Source: Cantharellus purpuraceus (Eukaryota; Basidiomycota; Agaricomycetes; Cantharellales; Hydnaceae). Taken from it: 64,000 bases of DNA. Position 1 is the stretch's first letter. Every line of letters starts with the position of its first letter. The stretch is from the NCBI GenBank assembly GCA_025174535.1, contig JALBUN010000001.1, positions 1,426,001-1,490,000 on the forward strand, given 5' to 3'. Shown here piece by piece: positions 45,538-55,848 of this stretch. The notes beneath the pieces are model-generated. The model was not told the DNA's origin. It ran no database searches and saw only the letters and a program-made list of their open reading frames with translations. The position numbers and the translations under genes are program-made.

Positions 45538-45730
45538 GGCTTTTTCATATCCGGGTTTCAAAGTTGAATTTTGATTGTTATTTTGTTGAAAATTTTTTGA
45601 TACATTTATTTTATGTTGTTTTTCTTGCTCCTCGCTCATCTGCATTGATGACCTTTGCATTGTATGGTATATGGCCAAATGTTCGCATGATACCATGACT
45701 ACAGGATTGGTTTCCCTCTATGCTATTATG
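45538..45730. other. Short convergent intergenic region
   Basis: 193 bp between the HapX-like stop and the PPR gene stop. AT-rich with T-runs, as expected of overlapping 3' processing signals. No gene. Confidence 0.4.
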
Positions 45731-48256
45731 CTAAAACCAATCATATTTTCGCGTTGTACTGGAGACATTAGCGTGTAACATATCTCCAAGTCCTATGTCT
45801 GCCTTTGCCCAAGACAGTGCCTCCTCGACCTGCCGCCACTGTTCTATTTCTGATAGCGTGCGACCCACCGCGCGCCTCACTGCGATTCTTCGTCGCCGCT
45901 CCCGACGCGAGTCTAATGAGAGCCCTGCCTTCGCACAAGACTTCGCTCTATGAGTCCGCAAATGCTGTATCAAATCGCGCAGCGATGCGCCACGAAGCTG
46001 AAGGGGCGGAGCTGGCGCGACAAGAGGCCACAAATCCAGGAGCAAATTCCTCGCCATCCTGTACGCCCGCACGAACCAAAACGCGCCCACCACGGCATCT
46101 ACAGCTGCGATATCAGGCTTGACACCCGTCTTCACCATCTCAACGAACGTGCGCTGCGCGCAGTCTGGCTGACCCAGTCTGGCGTACCCGTTGATGAGGA
46201 TGGTATACATGATGACATTAGGCTTGACGCCGCCGAGGGCGGCACGCTCCATAACACTTCTGGCGTCCTCCATGCGTCCGAGCGCCGCGTACCCTTCGAT
46301 CATGGCGCTGTAGTGATACGTGTTGGCACGGATGCCACGGGAGATCATGATGTCAAAGGCACGCTGAGCGGAGTCCATATCGAGCTTCACTAATGCGTCG
46401 CGCCGAATGCGAAGGGCAAACGTCATGCGATCGCTCATGACTTGCCGCTCGACGAGTGTCTCCACGATGGGCTGGAACGGCTTGCTGACGCGTCTCTGAA
46501 AGGAGCCCAGGGCGATGCCGGCAGTAGGGTCAAAGTTAGGAGCTACCTTGGACAGCTGACGTGTCGAAAACCGAGCCAGGTGTCTGAAACGCACGCGTTG
46601 GGCCGAAGCATTCCAACTGTTCGTGCGCAGGAGGTCGATTTCTCGTCGGACGAGGCTGCGCAGGATGATGTTGAGGTGCTGGACAGTGAGCGACGCCCCA
46701 CACGCTGGAAAACTGATGAGAACTTCCAGGATCTTAATGAGGCTTCGTGGGCTCATTTGATGGACGTCATCTAGATATGTGAGGATGATCTGTATTGTCA
46801 ATGTATCTGGTAGATAAGATGCCTGCCGCATTATGCGGAGGACCCGTCGCATACCTACGAGCCCCTTTCCAGGAAGTATGGCTCGTAAAAGTGCGTTGAA
46901 TACGTGGAGATTCGGATACACAGAAAGAGCTTGGTCGAGGCCGGGGTCAAGCGTGTCCGTAAGGCGACCGAGGAAATGAAACTCATTTCGGTCGACAGAG
47001 AGATTGTGGCATTTGCACATTTCATAGACTAATGAAAGGGCGGAGCCTGTCATATTGGCTGTAGAATACGCAGTAACAAGGGCTGTTACTGTTTCGGCAT
47101 CGATTTGATGACCTGTCGAAGTCATCTGACGGAAAACACGGAAGACGCTGTCCAGTTGCCCTTTGCGATGTGCTAAAAGCGTCAGCAAGATGTTAAATGT
47201 TCCGTGGTCAGGAAGGCAAGACGACCCAGGGGTGCTCGGATCTGCGAATAGGAAATTTCCATCTTTTTCTCCACTGACCCCCAAATCCCCACCGCTGTGG
47301 GCACTCGGGGGGGGTGTAAACAATTTTAGAACACGAAGAGCACCCGCGGCATCTCCTGTGTCGATACGCAATTTCATGATTCCGTTTAATATCATAGTAT
47401 CCGATGTCCCCCCGGTTCCTTGAAGAATCTGGAACGCCTGCGCCTCCACAGTGTCGTTGGATCCAAGAGAACGATAGGCACTGAGGACAACGATGTACGT
47501 TGACTCGTCTATTTCGATCCCAGATGCCTGCATTCGTGTGAGGCAATCCCGCGCGCGGTTGAGGTCGCTGTTTCGAAGATAACCCTCCACGAGAAGATGG
47601 AATGATCTGCGTGTGGGTTGTAGGTGACAGCTCTCGAATTCGGCTAGGCTTGAATCGAGACGGCTGTAATCGTGAGTTTCGATGTATGAGCGCAGAGCCC
47701 AATTCAATAACCGCACAGTCCATGAGCCAGACGTCTTGCGGGCTATAGCAGTTACAAGCCGAAGATACTTCCAGTGATCGCGGAGAGCGAGTTGATAGGC
47801 AATTTGTTCGTACTGATTGTGCTTTAGGACAAGACCCAATTGATGGGAAATATACAATATGTGCATAGCACGGTCCGGGAGAGCTGCCTGAATCAATTCT
47901 TGTACGAATGCACACGTCCTTTTTGCGTTTGACAATATGTCGCATTCCTGAGATAGGGTCTTGAGAGCAACAAGAATTCCGTCCCTGGACATGTCTCCGA
48001 CAGATCGCTGCTCAATGACAGAGAGAAAGACAGCTGTTTCTGTTGGGAACTTGGACAGCAGGACTCGGGACACTTTGCCTGTAAACCTGAACTGCTGCTG
48101 TTCTTCGGGAAACTCCCCAAGGAGCTCCTGAAAGGATTGGGTCTGCTTGATGTGCACAGGAGAGAAAAAGCATCGGAGAGGTAGACGAGAGAGTATGTTT
48201 TTAGAAGCAATCACGGGGAGGAAGTGCCTGTAACCACTGCCGGCTCTCCAGAGCAT
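45731..48256 (-). CDS. Mitochondrial pentatricopeptide-repeat protein, 841 aa, intronless
   Basis: A single uninterrupted leftward frame from ATG 48256 to TGA at 45731, unusual in this intron-rich neighbourhood. The N-terminus (MLWRAGSGYRHFLPVIAS, with RLPLRCFF) is basic and amphipathic, like a mitochondrial presequence. PPR helices are clear: TRRSFHLLVEGYLRNSDLNR, GTFNILLTLLAHRKGQLDS, NTYHYSAMIEGYAALGRMED and NVIMYTILINGYARLGQPDC, spaced about 35 residues. The C-terminal 90 residues are Arg-rich. PPR proteins bind organellar RNA; the target is unknown. Confidence 0.9.
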   Translation of the reverse strand: MLWRAGSGYRHFLPVIASKNILSRLPLRCFFSPVHIKQTQSFQELLGEFPEEQQQFRFTGKVSRVLLSKFPTETAVFLSVIEQRSVGDMSRDGILVALKTLSQECDILSNAKRTCAFVQELIQAALPDRAMHILYISHQLGLVLKHNQYEQIAYQLALRDHWKYLRLVTAIARKTSGSWTVRLLNWALRSYIETHDYSRLDSSLAEFESCHLQPTRRSFHLLVEGYLRNSDLNRARDCLTRMQASGIEIDESTYIVVLSAYRSLGSNDTVEAQAFQILQGTGGTSDTMILNGIMKLRIDTGDAAGALRVLKLFTPPPSAHSGGDLGVSGEKDGNFLFADPSTPGSSCLPDHGTFNILLTLLAHRKGQLDSVFRVFRQMTSTGHQIDAETVTALVTAYSTANMTGSALSLVYEMCKCHNLSVDRNEFHFLGRLTDTLDPGLDQALSVYPNLHVFNALLRAILPGKGLVGMRRVLRIMRQASYLPDTLTIQIILTYLDDVHQMSPRSLIKILEVLISFPACGASLTVQHLNIILRSLVRREIDLLRTNSWNASAQRVRFRHLARFSTRQLSKVAPNFDPTAGIALGSFQRRVSKPFQPIVETLVERQVMSDRMTFALRIRRDALVKLDMDSAQRAFDIMISRGIRANTYHYSAMIEGYAALGRMEDARSVMERAALGGVKPNVIMYTILINGYARLGQPDCAQRTFVEMVKTGVKPDIAAVDAVVGAFWFVRAYRMARNLLLDLWPLVAPAPPLQLRGASLRDLIQHLRTHRAKSCAKAGLSLDSRRERRRRIAVRRAVGRTLSEIEQWRQVEEALSWAKADIGLGDMLHANVSSTTRKYDWF

Positions 48257-49148
48257 GTGCCGACAGGGCGTGAATAGTCCAAGTCAGAGGTAATCCGAGC
48301 TTGGTGACCTACAGAAGAGCACCATAACTTCAGCAGGAGAATAAGCGATACATACTAAATAGTTGGGTACGCACACATCCACCAGTACACGTTTTGGAGA
48401 CCTCAAATCGCGTCCTTGAGGAAGATCTGCAGAATATTTAGACGCGCTGACCCATCAGTCTGGCACGGACCGAGATCTTGGAACTAGTCTGCAGCATCCA
48501 CTCGTTTTCAGCTACCGGTAGCCTCTCTGATATAGCCTCTTTCAACACCGTATCCATGTCTCTGGCTTCTTCTCAAGAATCCGGATCATGGTTATGCTCT
48601 ATCCTACTACCTATCCGAATCAAAATGTATTTACAAGGCTATCCACTTCTGCCAAGAAGTCAGCAATGCCACTGGCACAGTAACTAGCAGCCAAATTGCA
48701 TGCGATAGATTAATCATGAATATTTGAATCATTGTGCTCTCGTGTCAACGTACACTCGTATCACCTTTGAAATACCGTCCAAAGAGAAACTGGAGTCAAC
48801 TTGAAGAAGTGTTGGTAAGCACTAAGCTAAGTACTTACTAGTAGACTCAACAAGGCTTGATGTCGCAAGAAGCATCGCCAAGTGCATGACCCTTGCCACT
48901 GGCAATACGCCATGGTTGGATCTGGCTGTGTGGTCGTAGTGCTCTAACCAGGCTGTGTCAGACAACCCTTGCACTTTGATTATTATATTTTCATCTCATT
49001 CTCCTGACCAGGCTACATCTTATAGTATCCACGTAGCTGCACAGATATAAATAAGTATTTGAGTGCTTGTGCACTTCAGGTCACTTCTGGATCACGTGAA
49101 GTGGTCTAAAATTCTGACGGGCGCTTCCCATTTGCTTGACTTGCAAAA
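48257..49148. other. Divergent intergenic region with a possible small leftward spliced frame
   Basis: Lies between the PPR (leftward) and SPB1 (rightward) starts. A leftward ATG near 48558 opens MDTVLKEAISERLPVAENEW, and later frames KRVLVDVCVPNYL and TKLGLPLTWTIHALSAHALE can be joined by GT-AG signals, ending inside the PPR coding start in another frame. This may be a leader with upstream frames, a small gene, or chance. Nothing else is seen. Confidence 0.25.
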
Positions 49149-52100
49149 ATGGCAAAGACGCAAAAGAAAACCGGCAAAAATCGTCTAGACAAGTATTATA
49201 AACTTGCAAAGTACATGCCTATAGCTTTAAGACAAAATTACTACTTACCTGTGTTTCAGAGAGCAAGGTTACCGCGCGCGGTCTGCGTTCAAACTTATTC
49301 AGCTCAACAAGAAGTATTCTTTTCTCGAGTCTGCAAGATGCTGCATAGATCTGTGTGCGGCTCCTGGCGGTTGGCTTCAAGTTGCTAGCAAATACATGCC
49401 AGTCAATAGCGTTATTGTCGGTAAGAGTCCTTCACCCACCCAATGTTACAGTTATTCTCTCTAACATGTTGAACATTAGGCGTAGATTTGGTGCCTATAA
49501 AACCCATACCACGAGTCTCTACATTTGCGGCAGACATCACGACTCCACAATGTCGCAACCTCATTCGTGCAGAACTGAAGGACTGGATGGCGGACATCGT
49601 TCTTCACGACGGTGCGCCGAATGTCGGTACAGCATGGGTGCAAGATGCATATGGCCAGTCTGAGCTTGTCCTAATGTCTCTGAAACTCGCTGTCGAGTTC
49701 CTAGTGAAGGGCGGGACTTTCGTCACAAAGGTGTTCAGGAGCGTAGATTATAACAATCTCATGTGGGTTTTCAACCAACTTTTCGACAAAGTGGAAGCCA
49801 CCAAGCCACCTTCATCGAGGTGTGTACCTTTTTTGCATTATGGTGATCTTGCGTGAACACCTGTCTTTACTTAGAAATGTATCTGCCGAAATCTTCGTGG
49901 TTTGCCGCGGATACTTGGCACCTAAGCACATCGACGCTCGGTTCCTCGACCCAAAGCACGTCTTTAAGGATCTCACCGTTGCAAACGCAAATATAGACAA
50001 GGGTGCTTCTGCAAACAATGTACAGGCCAATGTCTTTCAACCTGAGAAAAAGCGTCGGAAAAGAGACGGCTACGACGACGGCGATTATACATTATTCAAG
50101 ACTGCAGGGGCTGCGGACTTTGTTACTGGTATAGATGCTGTCGTATTGCTTGGTACCGTGAACAGAATCACGTTCCGGACGGAGCAGGAGAAAGAGTGGG
50201 TTGGATTTGAATTGACTGTGGAAGACTATCTCATGCATTCTCATAGGTGGTTAGCAATGGATATCACCACTCCAGAAATCCAGGCCATCTGCGAGGATTT
50301 GAAGGTGCTTGGTAAAGGTGACTTTAAAGCATTGTTGAGGTGGCGTACTGCAATTCGGGAAGAGGCATGTTATATCTCCCTCGCGTTTGTCAACAGATCA
50401 TTCATTAAACTCGACAGATTGGACTAGATGTCAAAACCAAAAATGTGGATGATTTGACAGAGGTCGTCGAAGTGATAGAACAGGTGGATGAACAGCAAGC
50501 AATAGAAGACGAAGTAATATGACCGTACCAGTGCATGGTCGTTACAGCTGACCGCGGTTTTTGCAGCTCCAACGCATAAACGCTGAAGCTGCAGCACGAG
50601 CAAAGCGAGAGCGACGACGAGCCAACGAGATCAAGACGCGCACGATCCAACGCATGCAGCTTCGCATGACCGCCCCGATGGATATTGGTCTTGATCTTGA
50701 AGACAAGGGTCTTGACATGGGACAAGAAGACATATTCGATCTTGAAACAGAAGAGACGGCACGACGGAAGTCTAATACGTCACGGACAGTCACTAGCTTG
50801 ATGGATGCTGGAGACGAAGAAAGTGCTGACGAGGAAGAGAAGGAGGGGACGGAGGAGGAGCTGAGCGAAGATGAACGACAAGAACGCAGAGTCCGCGCAT
50901 TAGAACAGGAGCTGGATGGTCTTTATAATTCGTATCGAGAGCGGAAGAGTGAGCGGGACGCGAAGTTTAAAGTGAAAGAAGCGAGGAAGAAGAATAAGGA
51001 ACGAGACGCAGAGTGGACGGGATTCGGCGCGCAGGGAAGTGGCGATGATGCTGATGACGGTCAGGAAAGTGAGGAAGGGGGGTGGGAAGAGACAGCTGAG
51101 GCAAAAGCACGAGCGGGCGATGATTCCTCCGATGACGAGTCAGACCCCGACGAGGGTGCCCCTACAACCAAGAAGAGACAGAGGGACGACATTACCGACC
51201 CGTCGAAAGGCAAGAAGAGAGCAAAGCTGGTTACGAAACTCAACGAGCCTCAAACTGCTGCACAGCTCAGTAAAACGGCACAGGTCTGGTTTGAGCAGGA
51301 TATGTTCAAGGAGATCGGTGACCTTAACATCCCTTCAGAGCAATATTCAACTGGAAAGGATGGTGATGTGCGAAATGCAGCGAGCCAAGGCTCGGCAGTA
51401 GATGAAGATGAAGACGAGGTTCAACCATTGCACCCTTGAGGTTTATGCGTACTTTGACACGAAAACTCTACAGGCCGCCACATCGCATACAGGAGATGAC
51501 GACTTTGAAATTGTTCCCCAAGATCCTCAGGACGATGTTGAGATGTGGGACGTCACCAACGAAAACGAGGATGAAGTCAAGCTGGTTACAATAAACAGTT
51601 TGTGATAAACTTGTATGGATAGCGGCCATTATACTGACCGGACCTTATGTTCCTCAGAGTTTGGTCTAATCACACCAGAAGCCGTGACGCTAGCACAGCA
51701 GCTCGTGAATCGTGAAAAAACGAAAACACAGCTCATCAACGAAGGTTTCAATCGATATTCGTTCAATTCGCGTGACGGACTACCATCGTGGTTTCTCGAT
51801 GATGAGGCGAAACACTACAAAACAAATATTCCTGTGACTAAAGAAGCTGTCGCTGCACTTCGTGCCAAGCAAAGAGCATTGGACGCTCGACCCATCAAGA
51901 AAGTCGCCGAGGCGAAAGCCAGAAAGAAACATCGCGCTGCACTACGACTGGAGAAGGCGATGAAAAAGGCGGAGGGAGTCAATGAGACCACGGATATGAG
52001 TGAAAAGGAGAAGGCAAGTCAGATTGAGAAGCTGATGAGGAAGGGTGCTGCTAGTGTCAAGGCAAAACGGGCCAAGGATCAGGTTAAGGTTATTGTGGCC

Positions 52101-52293
52101 AAGGGCGCACACAAGGGCTTGAAGGGGAGACCCAAAGGCGTAAAAGGCCGATACACAATGGTCGATGCGAGGATGAAAAAGGAGGTAGGTTTTGCGGCGT
52201 GATGTGCTATTAGATTCTTCAAAACTCAATATTTTACAGGTCCGCGCATGGAAACGGAAGGAAAAGGCTAACAAAAAGCGCAAACGTACATAA
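49149..52293 (+). CDS. spb1: Spb1, 27S pre-rRNA 2'-O-methyltransferase (FtsJ family), 901 aa
   Basis: Exons 49149-49210, 49260-49420, 49480-49819, 49875-50364, 50418-50513, 50567-51418, 51474-51597, 51658-52184 and 52240-52293; phases close exactly. The product starts [20 protein letters not shown]; the SAM-binding FtsJ core has [33 protein letters not shown] and [10 protein letters not shown] long acidic and basic middle follows, then the Spb1 C-terminal domain with [37 protein letters not shown] and [13 protein letters not shown]. Spb1 methylates the 25S A-loop and is needed for 60S assembly. Intron 4 (50365-50417) begins GCATGT, a good GC-AG intron; reading on with GT rules fails there. 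Intact. Confidence 0.93.
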
Positions 52294-52359
52294 TACCCAA
52301 GTTTGCGCTGAGTGCTTACTTGTTTCGGCGATGTCATGCAAGGGTTAGAACAGCTACTT

Positions 52360-53182
52360 TCAAATCTCGACAGGGTTTGGGATACTGGTACTCTCCTGTT
52401 TCGGATATGCAGTAGAATGTGTGGATTCCCTCCTAGCCCTCAACCATGTCAACCGATCACAGGCAACTAAAAATTTGTACCATGTGGAGGCTGCATTGGG
52501 CTCTAAGCATGCCACCTAGTAAAATATGAGCAACCTGAGTAAAATGAATTGAAGGGACTTACGTAGCAACTGTTCGATTGGTGATTGCTTTCCACATCGA
52601 CCATGTTCTCGATTATGACATCTAATGGCTCCGTTGTCGAAAAGTCAGTGACGATATGAGACGAAGATTGGACAGTGGCATCAATGTCCAGCAGGTATCG
52701 TGTCCCTTCATATGTCACATGAAGAGGCGGAATGGGTCGTGAGGACGAGTCAGAACGCCTGAGAGAGCATGTGTTCTGTTTCAGTCACTGGCTGAGAAGC
52801 ATAAACGATTACGCACCAACTCATCAACCCTGATGCGTAGTCTCGAAGCTCTGGCGGCTCCGACTCCGTTGAGATGGAAGTCGATTCAAATGCAGATAGC
52901 TGCATATCCACAAGACTGGCAAGACATGAGAAGAAACGCACATTGCAACCTGGTGTATACATACCGGTTCGGCAACATAATGTTGACGATAGTTTCGACA
53001 CCTTTCCACAATCGTACGGAAGCTTTCGAGAGATATTCTAGTGGCTCTTCTGGTGAAGAAGTTGCAACTATCTGAGGAGGCTGAGAAATCGTGGAATCGT
53101 CATGATACGTCTGTGGTCCAGCGACTCTGTCCTGCCCGCGTATCAACGGCATCGTGGCATCAAAATTGTCTTCCGGGTCCAT
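52360..53182 (-). CDS. Unrecognised protein, 222 aa, 4 exons
   Basis: Leftward exons 52965-53182, 52817-52915, 52563-52758 and 52360-52515 close in phase; introns are 49, 58 and 47 nt. Starts MDPEDNFDATMPLIRGQDR; later LSKASVRLWKGVETIVNIML, then RYLLDIDATVQSSSHIVTDF and WYKFLVACDRLTWLRAR. The frame continues open upstream of the ATG for about 65 codons, so an earlier start through another exon is possible. No family recognised. It lies head-to-tail 250 bp after the Sls1-like gene and convergent with SPB1 (66 bp). Confidence 0.5.
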
Positions 53183-53432
53183 GCAGGATGTCGGATCTGA
53201 GTCCTCTGCTAGCAAAGTGGGCTGGGGTAAGAGAACCTCAAACTTTAAAGTTGTCGGTGTCGACGGAGAGCCGACAGCTGCAGTCCGATGCTCATCCGGC
53301 GAGGTGATGGCTAAGGTGGACGACCGGTAGACTAATCGGCTTAACACAGTCTGGCTCAAAGGTGATAAGTTGAGCAATGGGTTCGTAAGTCTAGATGGCC
53401 ATTAGCATGTCACAAACTATGCGAGGGTTGGC

Positions 53433-55531
53433 CTACTCTGGAATGAATGTCATTCGTCCTGTATTGACCCTCATCCAATCAAAAAATTTCGAGAATTCCC
53501 ATGAGCCACGCAGTGGCGGCAAAAGAGACTTGAGTCTTGTGGCGGGTGCAATAACAAAATGGCCAAGCCTATTCCATGAGTGTGAGCGGATGAGATACGT
53601 CATGCTCTCGACACCCACCTCGCAGTCACAGTGACTTGCTGGCGTAGATCACTTTCCACAGAGTCCAAGTCAGGCAAACCTAAGGCTTTACGCAGTGACT
53701 GAGGTTTCCTGCCACCAGTATTCACACGTTATTCCCGGCTCTAGTGATTTACACGCACCCCGTCGAATCGATCAACCTGCCTACCCCATCTTTGAGACCA
53801 AATCTCACAGCACCATCGTGCATTTGACCAAGCCAGTCACACACTTTCCGAACGCGATAAACATAGGGAGAACCGAAAAAGTGATGTGGAACAGGAGAAG
53901 CGGAAGTGGGAGTATCCTTGGGATCAGCGTCTGAAGACCGGGTTGGGATGCTGGTAGGTATCCAATAGAAAGGTAGCTTCTCTGTACTGGTCAGTTCAAA
54001 CGGAAACAATGCGTAGAAATGAGAGGCCATGTGCTCAGGTGTCGAAACCCGGGAAGTCGGTAGATGGGCTAACACAGGTGGAATAGATTGCTCCTTCTGA
54101 CCACATGAGTCAAGATAATACGGGTAGGATGATATGCGCAGGTGAGGAGAAACATTTAGCAAGTAGAAAGGAGATTAGGTATGATGTAGCTACCTGCTGG
54201 GATGCTCGCATTACCAGTCGTTTAGCCGTCATGATGTTTTGGGGTTGATGAGCTGAAATCCGGAGCTGACGGCCAGATAAGTCATGCGAGAAGATACAAG
54301 AAGGTATCATAGCTCTTACTTCACCATTGCCCATGTCCTCCACAAGAGCATTTGTCAGCTTGGAGATCCTTTCTGCCAGATTAGGGAGAACAGAACTGCT
54401 TTCTGAAGGTAGTGACCCGTCTGAAGCCTTATCAGAGGACGCCACACGAATGACTTCTGTTATAATACGCTGAAATGCTCTTGAGATGACCATATTCTTC
54501 AAGTAGTGGCAGCAGTCATATACCTTCTTGTGCTCAGAAAGGTCAAGGCTAAGCTGATCCAACATATAGCTCAAACCTTCCACCTCAAGAGCGAAAGCAT
54601 CGTTTGTTCGCTTCACTTTGTTAATCACAATTCCGTAGCTCTCCATGAGTGCCCGTAATGACGACCCGTCAGGGCCCAGGAGAAGGAAAAATTCGCTGGT
54701 GCTGATTAGAAACTCTAGAGTGTGGGGAGAGAGAGACATGAACCGATTGTTGGAAGGATCGATCGGAACTAGCATACCTCTTCCAGACTTCGAAGTCATG
54801 TATGAAACTCGCTCCTCTACCTCTTTGATGTAAGGCCAGTGCCATAACCAACGGACAATTTCGCTTGCCACATCTTGAGAATTTTTCAAATTCCCCTTCT
54901 TTCTAGGTGTTCCAGGTAGGGGGCTAGTTCTCGTTTGCATGCCTTCCTTGTATAGTTTCAACAGTTGTTTACGACGAAATTTCGATGCTAATATAGAGAC
55001 GTGCTTTTGAAAGGCCTTTCTGTACCGGTCCACCGCAGAAGGAGTAGGAGATCCAATATATGATGGTGACGTTCGTTCTGGGAAAACGAAATCCAACGTA
55101 ATAGGCGGGGGGTCCTCCGGCTTGAAACGCTCAAGGTCTGCCAAAGTTGGTTCATGGGAGTCATTCAGACCTGCCGCAATGAATTTCGTTGTCTTGTCCA
55201 AGGTGGCGAGAGCCTTGCGTCGTCTCTCCGTCTCTTGAGCTTCTTTCAAAACTTGCCGGGTAGATTTGATCTCCTTATTAACAGCATTTCGTCTTTTGCG
55301 TTTAGTTCTCACAGACGCCTCAACAGCAGCAAGATTACCCAACTCCGAGAACGTGGAAGACATACTGGAAGATGAAGACGCAGCTTGGGCATCTGATCTA
55401 AGCTTTTCCTGTGGGGCAGCCTGAGCTCGGGTAGTGTAGCGACGTGCACTCGAGGCATGTTTCCCTAGAGATGGTGAAAGGAATGTGCAAAGGAGACATA
55501 TAGAGGGTGCCGCACGAAGACGGACGTACAT
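53433..55531 (-). CDS. sls1: Sls1-like mitochondrial inner-membrane-associated protein, 635 aa
   Basis: Leftward exons 54194-55531, 53753-54096, 53619-53708 and 53433-53568; phases close. The N-terminus (MYVRLRAAPSICLLCTF, then ARRYTTR) resembles a mitochondrial presequence. A Lys/Arg/Glu-rich helix follows, then FRRKQLLKLYKEGM and ASEIVRWLWHW, similar to the N-terminal SLS fold, and a KH-like segment EFFLLLGPDGSSLRALMESY. The C-terminus has GHFVIAPATRLKSLLPPLRG and WEFSKFFDWM. Yeast Sls1 coordinates mitochondrial transcription and translation at the inner membrane. The assignment is from remembered motif layout only. The 97-nt intron 1 (54097-54193) could hide a small exon. Confidence 0.6.
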
Positions 55532-55848
55532 GCAGCTACAAGCTGTAGATTTTCACTTCATCACGTGACCGCGTTTCGCGGTTCTCGCAGACTCGAACCT
55601 AGTCAACTCACCTATAAGTACTCGTTCTATTGGTGGAAATGGAGTTCGTTGTTGCATTGGAATGTCATACAAGCTGTAATACCAGACCGGCCTTCGTTAC
55701 TATAAGAAAAGATTCTAGAACTAGGACAACTATTAATACAAGGTAGATGGACCAGAATACGGCGAATCAACTTGCACCCCTTAGCTACACCTTGGGGCAT
55801 ATAGATACAGACGATCGGACGAGAGGGCAAAGAAATGATGTGAACTGC
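55532..55848. other. Intergenic region between two leftward genes
   Basis: 317 bp holding the promoter of the Sls1-like gene and the 3' flank of the zinc-finger gene. A TCACGTGA palindrome at about 55560-55567, 30-40 bp before the Sls1-like start codon, is an E-box-like core that could bind bHLH factors. Confidence 0.4.
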
